A stretch of DNA of 31,272 nt from a virus. Below are positions 14,779-21,022 of the stretch, in pieces. Location: positions 1 through 31,272 of IMG/VR virus record IMGVR_UViG_3300042924_001153; one strand, given 5' to 3'. Made by a program: the position numbers and the translations under genes. Numbering within the stretch: the stretch's first letter is position 1; every line of letters begins with the position of its first letter. Below the pieces are notes generated by a model. That model was given only the letters and a program-made list of their open reading frames with translations, was not told the DNA's origin and did no database searches.

Positions 14779-14894
14779 ACTACTTTGAAGCTATGAAACT
14801 GCTAGACAGAGTCAAGGAAGGCGTACCATATCCTGTACGTCTAATTAATCAAGCATTGGAATTAACTGGTGACTTACTCTCGCAAGACGATTGA
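14775..14894 (+). CDS. 39-aa acidic helical peptide
   Basis: The ATG overlaps the preceding stop (ATGA). The sequence (MNYFEAMKLLDRVKEGVPYP) is helical and ends acidic (SQDD). It overlaps the next gene by 26 bases. It probably serves as a small partner of the replication proteins, judged by position only. Confidence 0.55.
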   Translation: MNYFEAMKLLDRVKEGVPYPVRLINQALELTGDLLSQDD

Positions 14895-15081
14895 AAACCC
14901 AAACGATAGGGTAATCCTCGAAATTGCAGAAGCAAGGGAACTCTATCGTACTTGGGAGACAAACAAAGATAGAGACTTTGTGCGTGGTCGGCTAGAGAGA
15001 GCAGAACGAATCTATGGCTCTGGTGCTAGAGACAGGATTCGTACCTACATGAACAGAATTAAGGATGGGACACTCGAATGA
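14869..15081 (+). CDS. Basic hypothetical protein (70 aa)
   Basis: GTG is the only suitable start before a late internal ATG. The product is rich in Arg and Glu (LERAERIYGSGARDRIRTYM) and likely fully helical. The stop overlaps the methylase-like start (ATGA). No family recognised; nucleic-acid contact is possible from charge. Confidence 0.6.
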   Translation: MTYSRKTIENPNDRVILEIAEARELYRTWETNKDRDFVRGRLERAERIYGSGARDRIRTYMNRIKDGTLE

Positions 15082-15662
15082 GAGTTTTAGTTGCTTGCGA
15101 ATACTCTGGAACAGTAAGAGATGCTTTTATTGCTTTAGGGCATGAAGCAATGTCATGTGACTTGCTGCCAACAGATGTTGAGGGCCCACATTATCAAGGT
15201 GATATTTTTGATGTTCTTGATGATGGTTGGGATTTAATGGTTGCTCACCCTCCATGCACTTACCTTTCAAATGCTGGCGCAAGACATTTATATCCTAAAA
15301 AGTTTTTAAACCAACAAAGGTATGAACAAGGATTAGAAGCAAAACAATTCTTTATGAAACTGTTAACTTGCAACATTAAAAAAATCTGTGTTGAGAATCC
15401 AGTTCCATCGTCAATTTTTGGTTTGCCTAAATATCACCAAGTCATCCAACCCTATGAATTCGGTCATCCTTATCAAAAGAAAACTTGTCTTTGGTTAAAA
15501 AACTTACCGCCATTGATGGCGACTATGTATGTGCAAAAACAAGAAAGCACTAAGGTTGTTGGGAATTGGTTTAATGCTGGCGGCAAAGATAGACAAAAGA
15601 ATAGGGCAAAAACCTTTGAAGGTATAGCTACAGCAATGGCAAACCAATGGGGTGCAGTATGA
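15078..15662 (+). CDS. Cytosine-DNA-methyltransferase-like protein (194 aa)
   Basis: The N-terminus MRVLVACEYSGTVRDAF fits the SAM-binding motif I of class I methyltransferases. HPPCTYLSN (Pro58, Pro59, Cys60) fits the catalytic Pro-Cys of C5-cytosine methylases, and CVENP (Glu106-Asn107-Pro108) fits the ENV-type motif VI. At 194 aa it lacks the long target-recognition region of complete C5 enzymes (about 300-400 aa). It may protect phage DNA from host restriction, or be a diverged family with another substrate. It is coupled to the nuclease gene by ATGA. Confidence 0.75.
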   Translation: MRVLVACEYSGTVRDAFIALGHEAMSCDLLPTDVEGPHYQGDIFDVLDDGWDLMVAHPPCTYLSNAGARHLYPKKFLNQQRYEQGLEAKQFFMKLLTCNIKKICVENPVPSSIFGLPKYHQVIQPYEFGHPYQKKTCLWLKNLPPLMATMYVQKQESTKVVGNWFNAGGKDRQKNRAKTFEGIATAMANQWGAV

Positions 15663-15925
15663 GATACGCAGCTAGGGTAGATGCTAACCAAATGCAAATA
15701 GTGAGTGCATTAAGGGCAGCAGGGGCTTATGTATGGGTGATTGGCCTACCTGTTGATCTTTTGGTTGGCTACAAAGGTCACACGTTCTTGGTAGAAATCA
15801 AAACAGACTCTAAAAAGCGTTTAACCAAGCTACAAGCCGATTTTTTCGAGAATTGGTCTGGTAGTACCTTGTCAAGAATAGATAGCCCAGAAGCGGCATT
15901 ACGAATGATCGGAGTAGTCAAGTGA
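15659..15925 (+). CDS. VRR-NUC/PD-(D/E)XK-type nuclease (88 aa)
   Basis: I chose the ATG at 15659 because it overlaps the preceding stop (ATGA). The PD-(D/E)XK core is visible as PVDLLVGYKGHTFLVEIKTD, with Asp33, Glu46 and Lys48, followed by Gln59 in a helix. Such small nucleases act as structure-specific endonucleases or Holliday-junction resolvases. Its place after a methylase-like gene and in the replication region suits DNA branch resolution; specificity is not shown by the sequence. Confidence 0.78.
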   Translation: MRYAARVDANQMQIVSALRAAGAYVWVIGLPVDLLVGYKGHTFLVEIKTDSKKRLTKLQADFFENWSGSTLSRIDSPEAALRMIGVVK

Positions 15926-16254
15926 AAGCACCTTACAAAGCAATTGAGTTTATTTTGGAACAAGCCCCTCGTTTTGCCGAGGCAAAGGCTCAACGTGTGT
16001 ATATCGAGAATTTCCTTAGAACAAAAAAAGCCCTATTGATGAAAGAAGCTATGGCCAAAGGAATTGACTCTGGTGTAGCACAAGAGCGTGAGGCTTATGC
16101 ACACCCAGAGTACCAAGAACTATTGCTAGGCTTGCAAGTGGCTACCGAGCGTGAGGAAGCCCTTAAATGGAAGCTGATTGCCGCCCAGATGAAGTCAGAC
16201 ATCTGGCGATCAGAGCAAGCAAGTGAGCGTCTTGGCGTAAAAACCACAGAGTAG
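15922..16254 (+). CDS. Coiled-coil hypothetical protein (110 aa)
   Basis: A GTG start overlaps the preceding stop (GTGA). The sequence is strongly helical and charged (LRTKKALLMKEAMAKGIDSG, then VATEREEALKWKLIAAQMKS), suggesting a coiled coil. No catalytic motif. It may bind DNA or form complexes with the neighbouring nuclease; no family recognised. Confidence 0.6.
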   Translation: MKAPYKAIEFILEQAPRFAEAKAQRVYIENFLRTKKALLMKEAMAKGIDSGVAQEREAYAHPEYQELLLGLQVATEREEALKWKLIAAQMKSDIWRSEQASERLGVKTTE

Positions 16255-16264
16255 GGAAAGTACC

Positions 16265-16294
16265 TAGACAATTGTGTTTAGAAATCTATACAAT
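16265..16294 (+). promoter_or_regulatory. Candidate internal sigma-70 promoter
   Basis: -35 TAGACA (16265-16270, five of six matches) and -10 TACAAT (16289-16294, five of six) are 18 bases apart. They lie in the 87-base gap before the gene at 16342, within an outer inverted repeat AAAGTACC (16257-16264) and GGTACTTT (16321-16328). It could boost the second half of the right early operon. Confidence 0.5.
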
Positions 16295-16341
16295 CACAGA
16301 CAGCCCAAGCAATTCGCAAGGGTACTTTTAAGGATAAAGAA

Positions 16342-16599
16342 ATGCAATACAAATTTGACACAACTGTTGGTGAAGGCTCTGTAATCGTTACTGTCGTCAT
16401 GGAGTACGAGCAAGACGAAGAAGGCATTTATAACGAGAACATCGAAGATGTGATCTACGAAAATATTTCGCTGATGGGTATCTTTACTGCTGAACAGTAT
16501 CGTGATTTAGAGATCGAAGGCTCTATGCGTCTTTCTAAGCACATCTTAGATGAGGCAGACCATGCCAAAACTGTTGACTACGATATGAGGTGCGTCTAA
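16342..16599 (+). CDS. Acidic hypothetical protein (85 aa)
   Basis: AAGGATAAAGAA precedes the ATG. The N-terminus is beta-rich (MQYKFDTTVGEGSVIVTVVM), followed by an acidic helical part (EYEQDEEGIYNENIEDVIYE). The net charge is strongly negative, a trait of some DNA-mimic anti-defence proteins, though nothing else supports that here. It is first behind the internal promoter and overlaps the next start (TAATG). Confidence 0.6.
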   Translation: MQYKFDTTVGEGSVIVTVVMEYEQDEEGIYNENIEDVIYENISLMGIFTAEQYRDLEIEGSMRLSKHILDEADHAKTVDYDMRCV

Positions 16600-16748
16600 T
16601 GCTTTTAGGCTGCAAACCATCGCATCCAGACGCAAAGTGTGCAAACTGCAAAAGGCCATTGTCTGAGCATAAAACGACAGTTCATGTCATTAACAGCAAA
16701 GACAAGGCTTGTATTTACATCCCAATATCTTTACAGGTGAAGGTATGA
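16599..16748 (+). CDS. Small Cys-containing protein (49 aa)
   Basis: The ATG overlaps the preceding stop (TAATG) and its TGA overlaps the next ATG (ATGA). The sequence begins MLLGCKPSHPDAKCANCKRP. C14 and C17 form a CxxC with nearby His residues, so it may be a zinc knuckle. No family recognised. Confidence 0.6.
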   Translation: MLLGCKPSHPDAKCANCKRPLSEHKTTVHVINSKDKACIYIPISLQVKV

Positions 16749-17011
16749 CTAAAGATGAAATCATTGAGATGGCTAATGAAGCGGGATTTTTTCTAAACAT
16801 AGATTGTCAAATTTGTGGCTTTGAAAAATTTGCTCAACTAGTAGCACAGCATGAGCGTGACGTTATCAGCGATGAATGGTGGTCATGCTACCAGTCAGAC
16901 CTTGAAAATGGCGTTAAATCATTGAACGAATATGAAGCTAAAAAGTTTGCAATAACTTATCCAGAACTAGCAAAGTTTGGTTCATGGCTAGAAGCAAGGG
17001 GACAAGCATGA
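16745..17011 (+). CDS. Small hypothetical phage protein (88 aa)
   Basis: I chose the ATG at 16745 (ATGA overlap) instead of an in-frame ATG at 16709. The layout TKDEIIEMANEAGFF, then FEKFAQLVAQHERDVI, recurs in many phage proteins of unknown role that I recall from mosaic accessory regions. The C-terminal half is acidic and helical. The stop overlaps the following start. Confidence 0.62.
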   Translation: MTKDEIIEMANEAGFFLNIDCQICGFEKFAQLVAQHERDVISDEWWSCYQSDLENGVKSLNEYEAKKFAITYPELAKFGSWLEARGQA

Positions 17012-17688
17012 CTCAGACTGAAGCACTCAAATTAGCATTGGATGCGTTGGAATACACAGGTTTGAAATGGCCTCAAGTTGAAGAAGCCATCACCGCCATT
17101 AAAGCCGCACTAGAAGCGAAGGATACTTTAAAGTGGAAATTGCGAGGGCATACAACGCTTGACACATTGCAAAATGAAAAAATTGCAGAATCTTTTGGTT
17201 GGGGGAAAGGAGAATCGTATGACGATTGCATTTGTTGTTCAGCATTTAATCTTCACGATTTTGCAGAAGCAATTAGATTTGATGAAAGAGAAAGACTTGT
17301 TGGAAAAACACAAGAACCTGAACCTGACAAGTCAAGCCTGTTTAGTTATAAAACCTTGATTGCTTATGCCGCATCGTGTGTTGCTGAGGCTTTATCGGAT
17401 ATCCGCCAACAATCACAACTAGAAGAGAAAGATGAACCTGTGCTATGGCGCAATGCCGCAATCAGACTTGGCGAGGAGCTGTCCTCTGTTGGGCCTAATG
17501 GCTACTACGACATGAGTGCCAAGGAATGGCTTGATTGGGCCATGGAACAGAACCCAAGGGGCAAATATTCATTACCGCAGCGCAAGCCGTTGTCGGATGA
17601 GGAGATCAAAGCGCTCGATTACAGCGGAACACGCATCGAGTTTGTCCGAGCCATCGAAGCCGCACACGGCATTAAGGGGGAAGCATGA
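17008..17688 (+). CDS. Mosaic accessory protein (226 aa)
   Basis: I chose the ATG at 17008 (ATGA overlap). The protein seems built of short modules that also occur separately in phage accessory proteins: TQTEALKLALDALEYTG at the start, FAEAIRFDERERL in the middle, and RIEFVRAIEAAHGI at the end. A central CICC contains three of its four cysteines. No enzyme motif is visible. Function unknown; its modular nature suggests shuffling among accessory genes. Confidence 0.62.
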   Translation: MTQTEALKLALDALEYTGLKWPQVEEAITAIKAALEAKDTLKWKLRGHTTLDTLQNEKIAESFGWGKGESYDDCICCSAFNLHDFAEAIRFDERERLVGKTQEPEPDKSSLFSYKTLIAYAASCVAEALSDIRQQSQLEEKDEPVLWRNAAIRLGEELSSVGPNGYYDMSAKEWLDWAMEQNPRGKYSLPQRKPLSDEEIKALDYSGTRIEFVRAIEAAHGIKGEA

Positions 17689-17921
17689 AACAACTGATTG
17701 AAGACCTTATTAGCGCATTGGAATATCATGTTGAGCAGACAAGACCAATTTACAGCACCACTGTTGCACTTCAAGCCGCAAGAGAGGCGCTCAAGGCGCT
17801 CCAACCACAGCGCACATGGGTAGGGCTGACGGATGAGGAGATTTCTGACTGCATGGAAATGAGCATACAAAAAACTTGTCGTGCCATTGAAGCCAAACTC
17901 AAGGAGAAGAATGGCATATAA
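17685..17921 (+). CDS. Helical accessory protein (78 aa)
   Basis: The ATG overlaps the preceding stop (ATGA). Its start, KQLIEDLISALEYHVEQTRP, and its LTDEEISDCMEMS segment resemble pieces of the 226-aa neighbour, suggesting descent from shared modules. No known family; likely dispensable. Its last codons form part of a TATAAT box placed before the HNH gene. Confidence 0.6.
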   Translation: MKQLIEDLISALEYHVEQTRPIYSTTVALQAAREALKALQPQRTWVGLTDEEISDCMEMSIQKTCRAIEAKLKEKNGI

Positions 17922-17922
17922 T
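17917..17922 (+). promoter_or_regulatory. Perfect TATAAT before HNH gene
   Basis: TATAAT at 17917-17922 overlaps the stop of the 78-aa gene, 20 bases before the HNH start. No convincing -35 or TG extension is seen. The AAGGAG ribosome site at 17930-17935 would lie at the very start of such a transcript. Weakly supported. Confidence 0.35.
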
Positions 17923-17942
17923 GAAACGCAAGGAGATTCATT

Positions 17943-18398
17943 ATGAACATTGAAGCAATGATTTTTGAACGGCTTATGTACACACCTCAAGATGGGAAAG
18001 TTTGGTGGGTCAATCATCCAAGATGGCCGTCATATAGTGGCAAGGAGGCTGGCAATATGATGCAGACCGGATATCGAAAACTGAAGTTTTGCAACAAACA
18101 ATACTTGGTTCATCGTATTGCTTGGCTTCTCCATCATGGTTTTTGGCCTATTGGTGATATTGACCACATAGATGGCAACCCATCAAATAACAAAATTGAA
18201 AATTTACGGGATGTTCCTCATAGCGTAAACATTCAAAACCGCAAGTCGGCTACCGCAAAAAATAAGACGGGATTTTTGGGGGTTGTGAAGCGTAGAAACA
18301 AATATGCCGCCCACATTCATAAAAATGGCAAGCAAATCTATTTGGGTTTGTTTGAAACGCCAGAACTTGCGCATCAAGCATATAAGGAGAACACATGA
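17943..18398 (+). CDS. HNH endonuclease with AP2-like tail (151 aa)
   Basis: The core is seen as VHRIAWLLHHGFWPIGDIDH (Asp74, His75), IDGNPSNNKIENLRD with Asn83 and Asn87, then a C-terminal AP2-like strand set (GFLGVVKRRNKYAAHIHKNG). AAGGAGATTCATT precedes the ATG. It is similar in plan to the leftward HNH gene at 10881-11384 but clearly diverged. It sits between small coupled accessory genes, as expected of a free-standing homing nuclease. Its stop overlaps the next start (ATGA), so it is well integrated in the operon. Confidence 0.85.
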   Translation: MNIEAMIFERLMYTPQDGKVWWVNHPRWPSYSGKEAGNMMQTGYRKLKFCNKQYLVHRIAWLLHHGFWPIGDIDHIDGNPSNNKIENLRDVPHSVNIQNRKSATAKNKTGFLGVVKRRNKYAAHIHKNGKQIYLGLFETPELAHQAYKENT

Positions 18399-18646
18399 CT
18401 GAATGGACTCCAGAGGAAGACGAGGCTTTCAACATGGTTGAGAGAAACAGTAACCTTGGTAAACAGATATTAAGAGCAAACAAATCTAGTGGCATGGACT
18501 GTTGCACTTACGACTGTACCCAAGGAAGAAACTGTCCAGTACGAAATAAGACTTTAGATGAGGTAGCCCATGAGTTCAGTTTAATGAAGTCATTTGGTGA
18601 TACTGCACAGAGTTTTGCTGCTTTTGTAAGGGGGATGAAAAAATGA
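18395..18646 (+). CDS. Cys-containing hypothetical protein (83 aa)
   Basis: The ATG overlaps the HNH stop. The product has an acidic N-terminus (TEWTPEEDEAFNMVE) and a cysteine set CCTYDCTQGRNC that may hold zinc or a metal cluster, then a helical C-terminus. The stop overlaps the alpha-CTD-like gene start (ATGA), so they are likely made in similar amounts and could function together. Confidence 0.6.
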   Translation: MTEWTPEEDEAFNMVERNSNLGKQILRANKSSGMDCCTYDCTQGRNCPVRNKTLDEVAHEFSLMKSFGDTAQSFAAFVRGMKK

Positions 18647-19035
18647 CAAAAACAGAAATACTAGATCATTTTGCGGTAAACGCAATGCAAGCATTAATTG
18701 AAAAAATGGGAGTTACAAACCCTTTTGCCATGGCTCAAACTTCTTATCGTATGGCTGTAGAAATGCTTGAGCATCGTGAGCGTATTTTGAGAGAGTGGCA
18801 AAAAGAACAAGAGATGCAACACAAACAGCAAAACTCTGACATTAAAGACCTTGATTTGCCGATTAGGTATCACCGATGTTTAGTGTCAGAGAATATCTTA
18901 ATGAAACAAGATCTTTGCAACTGGACAGAACGAGAAGTAAGACGAATTCCAAATCTAGGCGTAAAAGGATTGCAATTTGTTAAAGAAGCAATGGTTTTGC
19001 ATGGATTGAAATTTAAAGGACAACAAGATGCTTGA
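18643..19035 (+). CDS. Protein with RNA polymerase alpha-CTD-like domain (130 aa)
   Basis: Residues 1-62 are a helical N-terminal part. Residues 66-125 align over their whole length, without gaps, with the C-terminal domain of bacterial RNA polymerase alpha: IKDLDLPIRYHRCL, then DLCNWTEREV, then PNLGVKGLQFV and a final GLKFKG. Arg75, Cys79, Leu80, Gly106 and Lys108 correspond to E. coli Arg265, Cys269, Leu270, Gly296 and Lys298. Arg265, Gly296 and Lys298 are among the residues contacting UP-element DNA. E. coli Asn268 and Ser299 are Arg78 and Gly109 here. The fold call is by eye but strong. A role as a transcription factor acting on host polymerase or AT-rich promoter DNA is inference; a generic HhH DNA-binding role is the alternative. 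Confidence 0.75.
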   Translation: MTKTEILDHFAVNAMQALIEKMGVTNPFAMAQTSYRMAVEMLEHRERILREWQKEQEMQHKQQNSDIKDLDLPIRYHRCLVSENILMKQDLCNWTEREVRRIPNLGVKGLQFVKEAMVLHGLKFKGQQDA

Positions 19036-19195
19036 ACAAAAAAGGGACGCACCCAATAACCCTCCATATTGGGTATGCACTAACTGTAAATGGGCTTTTG
19101 AGGCATTACAAGCCGCAAATAGACATAGATGTAACAACCAAGATAAGGAAGACAATGGGCAAAGGTTCTACTCCAAGAAAATTCTCAGTAACTAA
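19028..19195 (+). CDS. Small zinc-finger-like protein (55 aa)
   Basis: AAAGGACAACAAG precedes the ATG, which overlaps the previous gene by 8 bases. The finger pattern is WVCTNCKWAFEALQAANRHR with C17, C20, H33 and C35 (CxxC-x12-HxC). Such fingers bind nucleic acid or proteins. It also overlaps the next gene by 41 bases. I preferred it to a TTG-started frame at 19032, because the ribosome site and finger pattern fit. Confidence 0.6.
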   Translation: MLEQKRDAPNNPPYWVCTNCKWAFEALQAANRHRCNNQDKEDNGQRFYSKKILSN

Positions 19196-19355
19196 CGAAG
19201 AATATGCAAACCGATGGAACGCCATTTTCGGAAAAGATAATGACTCGCAAGAAAACAAAGAGAAAGCATTGGAATCTGGTGAATCCGATATCTCATGCCC
19301 TAGTGGGGGCATCGATAACTCAGAGGGACAAGCTGGACAAACTCAGACTCCTTGA
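19155..19355 (+). CDS. Small conserved phage protein (66 aa)
   Basis: AAGGAAGACA precedes the ATG. The N-terminus MGKGSTPRKFSVTNEEYANR with WNAIFGK is a pattern I recall from many small phage proteins of unknown role. The C-terminal half is disordered and polar, and overlaps the start of the next gene by 116 bases in another frame. A longer frame from 19032 lacks a good start. Confidence 0.6.
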   Translation: MGKGSTPRKFSVTNEEYANRWNAIFGKDNDSQENKEKALESGESDISCPSGGIDNSEGQAGQTQTP

Positions 19356-19701
19356 GTACTCAGCATTAGACGCAATGACAAAAGGCTCTGGAACTATCCT
19401 AGACTGGCGTACCTTGGTAGATGTTCTAAATTTGTCTGAAATGATGGGAAAGAATGGAGTAGGCCCAGAGGTGCTACCTATTTGCCAAACAGCACAGGAT
19501 AGCCTCCACAAAGCCGCCTTGCGCTACCAAGAGACAAAGAAGATGGGATTAGATGGGCAAGGTATAAAAGCCATCAGAGAATTGATTGAGTATGCTGATT
19601 TGCAACAGGGAAGTATCTCAAGATCAGAGTTTGAGAGATACATTCAGAAAACAAAAGACTACATAAAGTCAAATGGGAATCTGGTGGTAGAGATTGAATA
19701 A
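19240..19701 (+). CDS. Conserved phage/prophage accessory protein (153 aa)
   Basis: I chose the ATG at 19240 (MTRKKTKRKHWNLVNPISHA); an upstream in-frame ATG at 19204 seems less likely. The pattern NPISHALVGASITQRDKLDK with LDAMTKG and a C-terminal SISRSEFERYI recalls proteins of Betaproteobacterial phages with unknown function. It is all helical. Its C-terminus overlaps the Ref-like gene by 8 bases. Confidence 0.65.
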   Translation: MTRKKTKRKHWNLVNPISHALVGASITQRDKLDKLRLLEYSALDAMTKGSGTILDWRTLVDVLNLSEMMGKNGVGPEVLPICQTAQDSLHKAALRYQETKKMGLDGQGIKAIRELIEYADLQQGSISRSEFERYIQKTKDYIKSNGNLVVEIE

Positions 19702-19951
19702 CAAACTTTCTAGTCGTGAAAGACTACACCTCGCAAGGGTTAAAGAGATGCCTTGTGGGGTCTGTGGTCAGGCAGGGCCATCAGATGCTCACCACATTGA
19801 GCAGCACCAGCAGTATCTTTGTATTCCGCTATGTAAGGACTGCCATCAGGGTAGCCACAATGGAATTCATGGACAAGCAAGAATCTGGTCGGTTTATAAA
19901 CACACAGAAATGTCAGTTTTAAACGAAACCCTGAGAAAGTTGATAGGATAG
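19694..19951 (+). CDS. Ref-like HNH nuclease (85 aa)
   Basis: A TTG start follows GGTGGTAGAGA; the first internal ATG would cut off the N-terminus. The zinc and HNH features are CGVC (C21, C24), DAHHI (H33, H34), CKDCHQG (C47, C50, H51) and HNGIHG. This pattern resembles P1 Ref/DUF968-type nucleases, some of which act with RecA-coated DNA. It is the last gene of the right early operon and may act in recombination with the ERF system; the exact family is uncertain. Confidence 0.7.
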   Translation: MNNKLSSRERLHLARVKEMPCGVCGQAGPSDAHHIEQHQQYLCIPLCKDCHQGSHNGIHGQARIWSVYKHTEMSVLNETLRKLIG

Positions 19952-19974
19952 AGACACTCGTTGCCATGAGTTTT

Positions 19975-20000
19975 AGAGGGCTTGTATGCCCTCTTTTTTT
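19975..20000 (+). terminator. Rho-independent terminator at end of right early operon
   Basis: AGAGGGC (19975-19981) and GCCCTCT (19988-19994) form a perfect 7-bp stem with a 6-base loop, followed by six T (19995-20000). It lies 23 bases after the Ref-like stop. It sits between early and late genes, so either read-through/antitermination or a late promoter just after it is needed for the head genes. Confidence 0.88.
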
Positions 20001-20010
20001 GTGCGAAAAT
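19982..20010 (+). promoter_or_regulatory. Weak candidate late promoter overlapping the terminator
   Basis: TTGTAT (19982-19987) and GAAAAT (20005-20010) are 17 bases apart, with TG one base before the -10 (TGCGAAAAT). The -35 lies in the terminator loop. The match is modest and could be chance, but some promoter or antitermination is expected before the late genes at 20035. Confidence 0.3.
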
Positions 20011-20034
20011 AGTACAAACTCCATGAGGATTGCC

Positions 20035-20541
20035 ATGACAGGCTTGCTAGAACCATCCGTTAAGATTGAAATTGAGATACAAAGCCAAGAGAAAAGTGGC
20101 AAGGCTTGTCCTGTTGCTACAGGTGATGTAGAGGTCAATCTTGAGAATCGTCAGAAGGCCATCGACAAGGCTAACTATGGCCCAATGAACCCCAACGAAG
20201 CAAACATGGATTACTGGCGTGAAATCAGTAAGACTTGGAGAAACTCACCAGTTCAGGCTAAGAAGTCTCGCTGTGGTAACTGTTCAGCCTTTATCCAAAC
20301 ACCAAAGATGCTTGCTTGCATTGAGTCAGGCTTGGAGATGAATGGCGAGGAGATGGATGCTTGGGAAGTGATTGACGCTGGTGACTTAGGTTACTGCGAA
20401 GTATTCGATTTTAAGTGTGCTTCCAAGAGAACTTGTGAGGCATGGATTGCAGGTGGGCCAATAACCGAGGATGAATATGATGGGAACGACAAATCAGCAA
20501 GCTCTGGAAATGATGCAGAAGTTGATGCAGAAGAAGCCTAA
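20035..20541 (+). CDS. Cys-motif conserved phage protein (168 aa)
   Basis: I chose the ATG at 20035, with TGAGGAT 4 bases upstream. The central domain has CGNC, a further Cys (MLACIESG), GYCEVFDFKC and CEAWIAGGP: a spaced cysteine set plausible for a small metal or Fe-S site. I recall similar proteins at the start of head operons in podovirus-like phages. The C-terminal tail is acidic and overlaps the next small gene by 65 bases. First gene of the late rightward operon; function unknown. Confidence 0.65.
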   Translation: MTGLLEPSVKIEIEIQSQEKSGKACPVATGDVEVNLENRQKAIDKANYGPMNPNEANMDYWREISKTWRNSPVQAKKSRCGNCSAFIQTPKMLACIESGLEMNGEEMDAWEVIDAGDLGYCEVFDFKCASKRTCEAWIAGGPITEDEYDGNDKSASSGNDAEVDAEEA

Positions 20542-20602
20542 ACCCATGCCTGTGCGTGGTGAGCGTACTGCAAAGAACAAAGCAAAGAAGCCTAAAAAAT
20601 GA
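20477..20602 (+). CDS. Lys-rich small protein (41 aa)
   Basis: CGAGGATGAAT lies before two adjacent ATGs (20477 and 20480). The product ends in a very basic tail (KNKAKKPKK) after a short Met/Gln-rich helix. The stop overlaps the next ATG (ATGA). A nucleic-acid-binding or virion-internal role is suggested by charge. It lies largely inside another gene's 3' end, but the ribosome site and coupling support it. Confidence 0.55.
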   Translation: MMGTTNQQALEMMQKLMQKKPKPMPVRGERTAKNKAKKPKK

Positions 20603-20757
20603 AGGGCCTCTACGCTAATATCAATGCCAAACAAGATCGCATCAAGGCGCAAAAGGCTGCTGGTAAGACTCCAGAGCGTATGCGTAAAGTTGGCTCGAAG
20701 GGTGCGCCAACTGCGGATGCGTTTAAGCAAGCGGCTAAGACTGCTAAAAAGAAATGA
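20599..20757 (+). CDS. Lys-rich small protein (52 aa)
   Basis: The start overlaps the preceding stop and the stop overlaps the next start (both ATGA). The sequence KGLYANINAKQDRIKAQKAA and GSKGAPTADAFKQAAKTAKK is a pattern I recall from small virion-block proteins in related phages. It is strongly basic. Function unknown; DNA condensation or a structural role is possible. Confidence 0.65.
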   Translation: MKGLYANINAKQDRIKAQKAAGKTPERMRKVGSKGAPTADAFKQAAKTAKKK

Positions 20758-21005
20758 TTAAGCGAGGCTCAGAGCAGTTTTCTGGCTATAACAAGCCTAA
20801 GAGAACTCCTGACCATCCAACCAAGTCTCACGCTGTTTTAGCGAAGTCTGGTGAGGATGTGAAGCTGATTCGTTTTGGTCAGCAAGGCGTAAAAGGTTCT
20901 GCCGATGGCACGAAGCGTAACGAGGCATTTAAGGCTCGTCATGCGGAGAATATTGCCAAGGGTAAGATGAGTGCAGCATATTGGGCTAATAAGGTCAAAT
21001 GGTAA
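20754..21005 (+). CDS. Conserved basic phage protein (83 aa)
   Basis: The start overlaps the preceding stop (ATGA). The segment KRTPDHPTKSHAVLAKSGED followed by LIRFGQQGVKGS and a C-terminal SAAYWANKVKW is a pattern I recall in many marine and freshwater phages, usually near head genes. It is basic, with no enzyme motif. Its place among three other Lys-rich proteins suggests a virion or packaging role. Confidence 0.7.
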   Translation: MIKRGSEQFSGYNKPKRTPDHPTKSHAVLAKSGEDVKLIRFGQQGVKGSADGTKRNEAFKARHAENIAKGKMSAAYWANKVKW

Positions 21006-21022
21006 TTAACTGGAGAATTTAA

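Noticed and set aside
19032-19154. A TTG-started extension of the 66-aa protein gene
   Set aside because: The zinc-finger frame at 19028-19195 has a better ribosome site and covers this stretch, and the MGKGSTPR start at 19155 has its own AAGGA.
19740-20138. A 132-codon leftward frame across the terminator
   Set aside because: It crosses the terminator and two supported rightward genes and has no recognisable domain or ribosome site.
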